From CAZOWW01 sp964583765 (lineage in GTDB: Bacteria; Actinomycetota; Actinomycetes; Actinomycetales; Kineosporiaceae): a stretch of DNA of 64,000 nucleotides. The stretch spans positions 21,395 through 85,394 of the forward strand of contig CAZOWW010000007.1 in assembly GCA_964583765.1 (NCBI GenBank), written 5' to 3'. The notes below the pieces were generated by a model. That model ran no database searches. It saw only the letters and a program-made list of their open reading frames with translations, and had not been told where the DNA came from. A program made the position numbers and the translations under genes. Below are positions 58,701 to 64,000 of this stretch, piece by piece; positions within the stretch are counted from its first letter, which is position 1, and each line of letters opens with the position of its first letter.

Positions 58701-58728
58701 GATAGCTATCATCTTGAGTCTCAAGATG
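58701..58728. promoter_or_regulatory. Double palindrome operator
   Basis: GATAGCTATC (58701-58710) abuts CATCTTGAG-T-CTCAAGATG (58710-58728). Direct repeats CACCTTAGAT flank them (58694-58703 and 58730-58739). They lie immediately upstream of the gene ending at 58688. Confidence 0.7.
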
Positions 58729-58795
58729 GCACCTTAGATGAAGTCTTAGTTGCCAGTCTTATGAGGGGCTTCGTCGGCGTCAGCCCTCTGGCCCT

Positions 58796-58817
58796 CTCAC
58801 AAATGGCCAGTTGTGAC
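58796..58817 (+). promoter_or_regulatory. TCACAA-N8-TTGTGA site 1
   Basis: CTCACAA (58796-58802) and TTGTGAC (58811-58817) form an inverted repeat with an 8-nt spacer, about 110 nt upstream of the recombinase start. The same half-site recurs in site 2. Confidence 0.6.
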
Positions 58818-58877
58818 AGACCCCACCCACGCCCCGGACGCCTGCTGTTCCCGCAGGTCATCATTCGCAGAATCCAT

Positions 58878-58912
58878 CTCACAACCTCAATCTTGTGCAA
58901 GACAGTTGTGAG
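58878..58912 (+). promoter_or_regulatory. CTCACAA...TTGTGAG site 2
   Basis: CTCACAA (58878-58884) and TTGTGAG (58906-58912) in inverted orientation with 21 nt between, plus CTTGTGCAAG (58892-58901) in the centre. Directly upstream of the recombinase GTG at 58925. It may be operator, crossover site or both. Confidence 0.6.
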
Positions 58913-58924
58913 AAGATCGCCAGT

Positions 58925-59824
58925 GTGAGCCACCCATCCAACCCCTCGACCACACCCTCGACGGCAGCTGCAGCCGCGTCGGTGGAGCGGTACGACTGCC
59001 CGCAGTGCCAGGCCCCGGCCGGCAGCCCGTGCCGGACCCGGTCGGGCACCACCGCGGCGAAGTACCACACCGCCCGGTTCATGCTCGTGCCGTCGCTGCG
59101 TGACGAACTGGCCGTGCCGGTCCCGGCCGACCGCAGCCCCGGCCGGACCTGGCAGGCCGGCCCCGCCCTGGCCGAGGAAGCCGCCGCCGCGACCCGCGAG
59201 AACGGCGGGCCGATCCGGATCGGCTACGCCCGCTGCTCCATGCACACCCAGGAACTGGCCGGCCAGCTCGACCTGCTCGAGCGCGCCGGGTGCCGACGCG
59301 TCTTCTCCGAGAAGATCTCCACCCGGGTCCGGGTCCGACCCGAACTGGACAACGCCCTCACCCTCGCCCGCGAGATCAAGCACGCCGCCCCCGACCAGGC
59401 CGTCATCCTCACCGTCGTCGAGATGAAGCGCCTGGCCCGCAACGCCGCCGAACTGATGACCCTCGCCTCGACCCTCCAGGCCGCGGGAATCCAGCTCGAA
59501 CTGCTCACCGGCCCCCTGACCGGCATCTACGACCCCACCGGGATGGGCTCGATGCTGTTCGCGATCCTGGCCGTGGCCGCCCAGCTGGACCGCGACTACA
59601 TCCGGGAGAAGACCCTCGAAGGCCAGGCCGCCGCAGCCGCCCGCGGCAACCACGGCGGCCGCCCACCCGTCATCGACCCCGACTCCGCCATCTACGCCCG
59701 CGCCCTACGCGACGCCGGCACCCCCGTCCCCGAGATCGTCAAGAAGCTCACCATCAAGACCGGCAAAAACACCGGCCAACACCCCTCACTCGCCTCCGTC
59801 TACCGCGCCTTGACCACCGAGTAG
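58925..59824 (+). CDS. Serine recombinase with N-terminal zinc-finger
   Basis: 299 residues from GTG 58925. Residues about 20-55 hold YDCPQCQAPAGSPCRTRSGT then AAKYHTARF, a Cys-x2-Cys-x8-Cys...His zinc-binding motif seen in phage/mobile DNA-binding proteins. The resolvase domain follows: IRIGYARCSMHTQELAGQLD with the catalytic Ser, VVEMKRLARNAAELMTLAST, GPLTGIYDPTGMGSMLFAIL, QLDRDYIREKTLEGQAAAAA. A C-terminal HTH ends TGQHPSLASVYRAL. Intact; a truncated paralog lies at 57662. Likely a resolvase or invertase of a mobile segment. Confidence 0.88.
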   Translation: MSHPSNPSTTPSTAAAAASVERYDCPQCQAPAGSPCRTRSGTTAAKYHTARFMLVPSLRDELAVPVPADRSPGRTWQAGPALAEEAAAATRENGGPIRIGYARCSMHTQELAGQLDLLERAGCRRVFSEKISTRVRVRPELDNALTLAREIKHAAPDQAVILTVVEMKRLARNAAELMTLASTLQAAGIQLELLTGPLTGIYDPTGMGSMLFAILAVAAQLDRDYIREKTLEGQAAAAARGNHGGRPPVIDPDSAIYARALRDAGTPVPEIVKKLTIKTGKNTGQHPSLASVYRALTTE

Positions 59825-59913
59825 TGCAGCCGAGTCCGGACATCCGTGCACGCGAACTCGGACATCGACAACAACACCCACCACCATCCCGGATCACTGT
59901 CAGGATAGAGTCC

Positions 59914-59926
59914 GAAACGTCGTTTC
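59914..59926. promoter_or_regulatory. GAAACGTCGTTTC palindrome, candidate res subsite
   Basis: A 13-bp palindrome (GAAACG-T-CGTTTC) about 70 nt upstream of the resolvase at 59995, followed by CTTGACA/TGTGTCC, which can give a promoter. Resolvase genes normally carry res subsites in this place. Confidence 0.5.
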
Positions 59927-59994
59927 TTGACATGTGTCCAGTGAGTTCTTAGAGTCCAGACCGACATTCTCGAGCTCGTGGAGGGGATCGGGCG

Positions 59995-60600
59995 ATGCGG
60001 GTCGGCTACGTCAGGGTCAGCAGCCTGGACCAGAACACCGTTCGACAGCTCGACGGGATCGAGGTCGAACGGACCTTCACCGACACCGCCTCGGGCAAGG
60101 ACACCACCCGCCCCCAACTGGAGGCGTTACTGGCGTTCGTCCGTGACGGCGACACCGTGATCGTGCACTCCATGGACCGCCTGGCCCGCAACCTGGACGA
60201 CCTGCGCCGCCTCGTGCGAACCCTGACCCGCAAGGGCGTGCGAGTGGAGTTCGACAAGGAACACCTCACCTTCACCGGCGAGGACTCCCCGATGGCCACC
60301 CTGATGCTCTCGGTCATGGGAGCCTTCGCCGAGTTCGAACGCGCCCTGATCCTCGAACGCCAACGCGAGGGCATCGCCGCCGCCAAGCGACGCGGCGCCT
60401 ACACCGGCCGCAGACCCGCCCTCACCCCCGAACGCGCCCAGCAGCTCCGCGACCGGGCCGGCGCAGGCGAGCCCAAGGCCACCCTGGCCAGAGAGTTCGG
60501 TATCAGCCGGGAGACCGTGTACAGCTACCTGCGGATCAACGACGCCAGGGCACCGGTGGACACCCCCACGACGAGCACCACGACACCGACGAACTCGTGA
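59995..60600 (+). CDS. Serine resolvase, Tn3/TnpR type
   Basis: 201 residues. Catalytic Ser in VGYVRVSSLDQNTVRQLDGI, FTDTASGKDTTRPQLEALL, VIVHSMDRLARNLDDLRRLV, EHLTFTGEDSPMATLMLSVM and EFERALILERQREGIAAAKR. The C-terminal HTH is TLAREFGISRETVYSYLR. ATG 59995 with GAGGGGATC upstream. Complete and of standard length for TnpR; no transposase gene remains next to it. Confidence 0.93.
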   Translation: MRVGYVRVSSLDQNTVRQLDGIEVERTFTDTASGKDTTRPQLEALLAFVRDGDTVIVHSMDRLARNLDDLRRLVRTLTRKGVRVEFDKEHLTFTGEDSPMATLMLSVMGAFAEFERALILERQREGIAAAKRRGAYTGRRPALTPERAQQLRDRAGAGEPKATLAREFGISRETVYSYLRINDARAPVDTPTTSTTTPTNS

Positions 60601-60698
60601 CCTCAGATCAATGCCCCCGAGACGGCGACCGGGCCGGCGGGGCAGTGACTTGTTCGCCGGAACAGGGACCCGCTGAGCCCTGGAGGCGAAAGCGCCGG

Positions 60699-61496
60699 TC
60701 AGGTGACCAGGCGGACCTGGCGTTGTCGCAGCTGCTCAGCGAACACCAGACGGCGTACGGCATCGCCGTGCTGGTTCGGGTCATCGAACCGGATCGCCAG
60801 GGAGACCGCAGCGGTGGCCTGTCTCCCGGACGGCTGCAGGTACCGGATGACGACCCCCGACACGAGGATCAGTTCGCCGTCAGCGCTGGGGAACGAGATC
60901 TCGACGGCACTGCCGACCGGCGGAGAAGCAGGCTCGGCGAGCAGGCAGCACACCCCGCCTTCGCTGATGTCCAGGATGGTCACGGGCCATTGGCGAGGTT
61001 CGACCTCGACCTTGGCGTCGGCGTCGGCGTCGTCCGTCGGTTCGAGATCGGTCCGGGTGAGCTGCCCCGGCAGGCGCACGGGCACCCGGACGAACTGGCG
61101 CCGTTGGATCCTCCGTGCAGGACCCTGGACGAGCAGGGGCCACAGCCCCAGGTCCGTGCTCTGCACCCGGACCGGCAGTTCCATCTGGGAGTTCGTGCTG
61201 ATCCACAGCAAGATGTGCTCAGTGGACAGATCCACCGGCATCGGCAGGAAGCTCACGTCCGGCGGGGCGATGAGCAGGCGAGGCCGCCCTTGAGGCGTGA
61301 GCGGCTCCTCGATCTCCTCCACCCGGGAGGGCAGTTCCACAAGGCCACCGACGCCGCCGCCAAGAGCTCCACCCGAACCGGTGGGATCGGCCGGGAACAC
61401 GATCCGGACCCGGACCACGGTCAACCGCTCAGGGAAATTCAGCATCAGGCGGGCCGAGGAGCTGGGTGTCGCTCGGGATTTTCCCGATAGCTTCAT
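60699..61496 (-). CDS. YcgR-like PilZ-domain protein (c-di-GMP effector)
   Basis: 265 residues from ATG 61496 with GGGAG 7 nt upstream; a long upstream open frame is not used. N-terminal YcgR-type beta domain (about 25-130). PilZ domain follows: RRIQRRQFVRVPVRLPG with the RxxxR c-di-GMP motif, and VTILDISEGGVCCLL with DxSxxG. The C-terminus (FDDPNQHGDAVRRLVFAEQL) is the usual closing helix. It binds c-di-GMP and brakes flagellar motility in known YcgR cases, matching the chemoreceptor in the window. Confidence 0.88.
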   Translation of the reverse strand: MKLSGKSRATPSSSARLMLNFPERLTVVRVRIVFPADPTGSGGALGGGVGGLVELPSRVEEIEEPLTPQGRPRLLIAPPDVSFLPMPVDLSTEHILLWISTNSQMELPVRVQSTDLGLWPLLVQGPARRIQRRQFVRVPVRLPGQLTRTDLEPTDDADADAKVEVEPRQWPVTILDISEGGVCCLLAEPASPPVGSAVEISFPSADGELILVSGVVIRYLQPSGRQATAAVSLAIRFDDPNQHGDAVRRLVFAEQLRQRQVRLVT

Positions 61497-61862
61497 CCGC
61501 TGCTCCCAGTGCTGTGCGAGCCACCCCACGGCGGTCGCGTGCGAGCCCGGAACGGCACCGCTACGGGCCCCTGTCGTCAAGGTCGACCGGCCCGGACAAG
61601 AGCTGAAGTTCTCCGCGCTGGATCCCCCGTCCGGACGCCGATCGCCACCCCGAGCCGGGCGGAAAACCGCCTGCGTCTCTCGGCAAGCAGGCCGGGATCG
61701 CCGGCTGACGCCTCCCTGCGTCACGAGGGCAAGTGCCCGGGCAGCCGGCGTCCGATCTCCACAGCACCTCGACACCATGAGCCCTGGACAACAGGGGTGC
61801 CTCTGGTCCGACAGGCCTGGGGACGACACCACGCCGTCCGCTGGGCACGGGGGACTGCTTCC
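61497..61862. other. Intergenic region between AAA ATPase and PilZ genes
   Basis: 366 nt between two leftward genes. The open frame running through it lacks family features. No obvious hairpin or promoter boxes were fixed. Confidence 0.4.
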
Positions 61863-63305
61863 CTACTGGCGGAAGGCGTCCACGACATCCTGCGGTGTCC
61901 ACCACAGGGTGACCACGTCCGCGTCCAGGTCCGAGGGCCGTCCCCTCAGACTGACGAGGACGGTCCCCGTCCTTCCCTCCTCGAACCCGGGAACGGCCGG
62001 GGCAGCCACGTGCAGCGCCGCCACGTCGTGCCGGTCCACCGGAGAGCTCAGCCACTTGATCGACCCGACGAAGTCGATGCATCGGGCCACGGGTACCCGG
62101 TCGGCCCCTACGAGGTCGAGTTCCGGGTCGAAGCGCCGGTTCCACCAGCCGCCCACCGCATCCACCTCGGCCCAGGGCAGGTGACCGGACGCGGCGGCCA
62201 GTTCCAGGGCCTCCCGGACGAGGGGTTCGACGGCACGCCCACGCCAACTGGCCCACCGGCGTTCGACCAGCGCGAACGCGGCGTCCGGACGCCCCCGGCG
62301 GCTGAGGTCGTGGGCCGACCGCAGCACGCCGAGGTAGAGCCGCAGGCTCGAATCGGCGATCCGGTACAACACGGGTTTGCCAGGCCTGGTGGAGATCGGC
62401 GGGTCCGCGGCCAGCACCCGCTTCTCGAGGGTCAGGCGCTGCAGGATCGGTGACAGGGTTCCCGACGGCACGGTGCCACTCACCGCGGCGCGGGCGGCGA
62501 TGACCGCCTGGGTCCGGTCCCCGCTGCCGACGCTCTCGATGACCCGGCGAGCCTGGTCGGGCGCGGGGAACTCGGCGAGCAGAGATGCCTCGGGCACACC
62601 GAACAAAGGCGCGGCAGGGTCAGCGCACTCCTGCTTCAAGAAGGTGAGCGGGTCGCATCCGGCTGGCCAGGTCCGCAGCACCCCCGGCAGGCCGCCGGTG
62701 ATGAGGTGTGCGTCGATGGCCTGCCCGGCGGGCAGATCGAGCGCGGACGCGACGTCGGCGGGGCTCAGCGGTCCGAGGACGAGGTTGTCGGCCCGGCCGT
62801 AGAAGGGCCGGTCGTAGGCCGTGAGCCGCTCCATCATGTGCAGATCGCTGCCGAGCAGCAGCAGGAGGACCGGTCTGCGGGACAGGAGCCGGTCCCAGGC
62901 CGCCTGCAGCGCGCCGTCGAACGCGGGGTCCTGCTCCGCGAGCCACGGCACCTCGTCGAGGACGACGATGCTGGGCCCCTCCGGCAGCGCGCCGGCGAGC
63001 ACCCGGAACATGTCCGGCCAGTGATGGGGCGCCACCTCCGGCAGCAGCGTCAGGTCCGCCCCCAGGCAAGAGGTGCGCAGCTCCGCCAGCAGGTCCTGCA
63101 TCGAGTCAACGGGAGACGCGCCCTTGACCGCGGTGAAGTACACATACGGGACACCGGCCCGGTCGCAGAACTCCTGGACGAGGCGGGACTTACCCACCTG
63201 CCGCCGGCCCCTCACCGCGACTGCGGCACCGGCGTCCCTGGCCACCAGCGCCAGACGCTTGTCCAGCAGCATCAGTTCTCGCTGCCGCCCGATGAACGTG
63301 ATCAC
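61863..63305 (-). CDS. AAA ATPase of the DUF234 (archaeal-type DEXX) family
   Basis: 480 residues from GTG 63305 with AAAGGCGG upstream. FIGRQRELMLLDKRLALVAR opens as in this family. Walker A VRGRRQVGKSRLVQEF (about 32-47), Walker B SIVVLDEVPWLAEQDP (about 117). GGLPGVLRTWPAG in sensor 2, then a wHTH (LSPILQRLTLEKRVLAADPP) and a C-terminal DUF234 nuclease-like domain (WASWRGRAVEPLVREALELA ... FDPELDLVGADR ... CIDFVGSIKW, a possible E-D-x-K PD-(D/E)XK core). Possibly a defence or mobile-element ATPase-nuclease. Tightly controlled by the palindrome at 63321. Confidence 0.88.
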   Translation of the reverse strand: MITFIGRQRELMLLDKRLALVARDAGAAVAVRGRRQVGKSRLVQEFCDRAGVPYVYFTAVKGASPVDSMQDLLAELRTSCLGADLTLLPEVAPHHWPDMFRVLAGALPEGPSIVVLDEVPWLAEQDPAFDGALQAAWDRLLSRRPVLLLLLGSDLHMMERLTAYDRPFYGRADNLVLGPLSPADVASALDLPAGQAIDAHLITGGLPGVLRTWPAGCDPLTFLKQECADPAAPLFGVPEASLLAEFPAPDQARRVIESVGSGDRTQAVIAARAAVSGTVPSGTLSPILQRLTLEKRVLAADPPISTRPGKPVLYRIADSSLRLYLGVLRSAHDLSRRGRPDAAFALVERRWASWRGRAVEPLVREALELAAASGHLPWAEVDAVGGWWNRRFDPELDLVGADRVPVARCIDFVGSIKWLSSPVDRHDVAALHVAAPAVPGFEEGRTGTVLVSLRGRPSDLDADVVTLWWTPQDVVDAFRQ

Positions 63306-63320
63306 CCGGTGCCGCCTTTA

Positions 63321-63352
63321 TGTAGATGGAATCTAGGTAGATTCAATCTACA
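63321..63352. promoter_or_regulatory. 32-bp operator palindrome of AAA ATPase gene
   Basis: Arms 63321-63334 (TGTAGATGGAATCT) and 63339-63352 (AGATTCAATCTACA) match at 13 of 14 positions around AGGT. AT-rich within GC-rich DNA, 16 nt upstream of GTG 63305. TAGATT/TAGATG units within could be -10 boxes. Confidence 0.75.
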
Positions 63353-63396
63353 TCTCTGAGGCGCCCCGGCCGAAGCGCCGAAGTACGGGACCCGCG

Positions 63397-63528
63397 CGAT
63401 GGCTCCTGCTCGGGTTCGACGACAGGGGCCGCCCGCTGGAACTGATCCTCCTGACCTTCGACTCCGGCGAGGAGATGCTGGTCCACGCGATGAAGGCGCG
63501 GCCGCAGTACCTCGACCTGCTGCGCTGA
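63397..63528 (+). pseudogene. Toxin C-terminal remnant
   Basis: The frame reads RWLLLGFDDRGRPLELILLT then FDSGEEMLVHAMKARPQYLD and LLR stop. It is nearly identical in its last 35 residues to the toxin fragment at 52657, but retains more of the central strand (LLLGFDDRG) and has no start or N-terminal part. The 5' part is replaced by the ATPase promoter region. A decayed copy of the same toxin family, no antitoxin beside it. Confidence 0.65.
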
Positions 63529-63655
63529 CCTCGTGCAGTGCCACGCGGCCCGAGTCCAGGCGGTCCCGTCCCCACGAGACAGCCCACGCGCTCCGGCGTT
63601 CGGCCGGCTGTGGATGACCGCAGCGGGGACGCCACGAGCGTGCCACTCTGGAGCC

Positions 63656-64000
63656 GTGAGCGAGCCCGAGGACCTGCGAGCCGAGATGGCCCAGATCCGC
63701 GCTGATGTCGACCAGCTCCGCGCCGAGCTGGTGGACGTCCGTGTGCTCGCCTCTCTGGCGGACCGCGATGCCTCTGACGTGCGGTCCGCACTTACCGGGA
63801 TCACCCGGGCGCAGTCCGCGCTGCGGGAGACGCAGATGGAGCAGGGGCAGACGCTGAGGCAGCTCTCGGATGCGGTCGGCATCCTGGTCGTGGAGCAGCA
63901 GCGGCAGGGCGAGGTCCTCACCCAGCACACCCAGGCGCTGCACCAGCAGGGCGAGGTCCTCACCCAGCACACCCAGGCGCTGCACCAGCAGGGCGAGGTC
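63656..64000 (+). CDS. Coiled-coil protein with tandem repeats, 3' truncated by window
   Basis: 115 codons from GTG 63656 to the window end without a stop. Almost entirely heptad-like: LRAEMAQIRADVDQLRAELV, RAQSALRETQMEQGQTLRQL, SDAVGILVVEQQRQGE. It then runs into a perfect 42-bp tandem repeat encoding LTQHTQALHQQGEV (63917-63958, 63959-64000) that continues beyond the window. Such proteins occur upstream of toxin or regulatory genes in actinobacteria; function unknown. The frame is open to the edge and easy to overlook. Confidence 0.7.
   Translation, partial: MSEPEDLRAEMAQIRADVDQLRAELVDVRVLASLADRDASDVRSALTGITRAQSALRETQMEQGQTLRQLSDAVGILVVEQQRQGEVLTQHTQALHQQGEVLTQHTQALHQQGEV
63917..64000 (+). 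repeat. 42-bp tandem repeat inside coiled-coil gene
   Basis: Two perfect copies of a 42-bp (14-codon) unit beginning CTCACCCAGCACACC; the preceding 15 nt (CAGGGCGAGGTC end) match the end of the unit. The array runs off the window. Likely variable in copy number. Confidence 0.85.

Noticed and set aside
60699..61832. Long version of the PilZ protein starting at 61832
   Set aside because: The extra 112 residues have no fold features, while ATG 61496 has a good ribosome site.

Overview
The window is very GC-rich DNA with actinobacterial features: many GTG starts, 4-nt ATGA/GTGA gene overlaps, actinobacterial protein families and at least one apparently leaderless gene. A methyl-accepting chemotaxis protein and a YcgR-like PilZ protein suggest a motile actinobacterium (a Kineosporia/Kineococcus-like host is inference only). 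ParA, a second partition-type protein, a replication-initiator-like protein, an Spd-like (DUF2637) protein and a TraB/FtsK translocase sit together, with many resolvases and IS elements. This fits a large conjugative plasmid, or an integrated element derived from one.

Bases 1-20322 hold a compact biosynthetic gene cluster, all on the + strand and mostly translationally coupled. In order: a PLP aminotransferase (cut by the window start), a LanB-N/PEARL-like protein, SbnA- and SbnB-like enzymes for L-2,3-diaminopropionate, FabG, ACP, FabZ, a GNAT fused to a large unknown domain, a GcvT-like protein, a fused ketosynthase/chain-length-factor protein, a phosphopantetheinyl transferase, a condensation-type acyltransferase, an MFS exporter, a class III lanthipeptide synthetase (LanKC), and an easily missed 33-residue precursor peptide. 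The best reading is a lipolanthine-like product: a class III peptide with a labionin-type Ser-x2-Ser-x4-Cys motif, capped by a type II polyketide/polyene acyl chain. The added diaminopropionate and aminoacyl-tRNA-type (PEARL-like) chemistry is the unusual part. A LuxR-type two-component system (21015-22792) converges on the cluster.

Bases 23839-33578 are the plasmid backbone. The 3' halves of the convergent spd-like and rep-like genes are packed with TGCCA/TGGCA repeats, a candidate DNA-level site (clt, parS or origin).

Bases 33579-49233 are accessory DNA: small secreted or membrane proteins, two IS5-type elements (one carrying a passenger gene), resolvases, an ECF sigma factor with a probable regulator, a two-component system interrupted by an IS630 remnant, and a membrane protein/XRE pair. 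A GTGGGTGACAG palindrome recurs three times.

Bases 49234-64000 carry a chemoreceptor, a wHTH regulator pair, a probable toxin-antitoxin remnant, a cold-shock protein, a split RibD-like pair, two hemerythrins with a STAS protein, a MerR regulator, more serine recombinases, a PilZ protein, a DUF234-type AAA ATPase behind a strong operator palindrome, and a coiled-coil gene cut by the window end.
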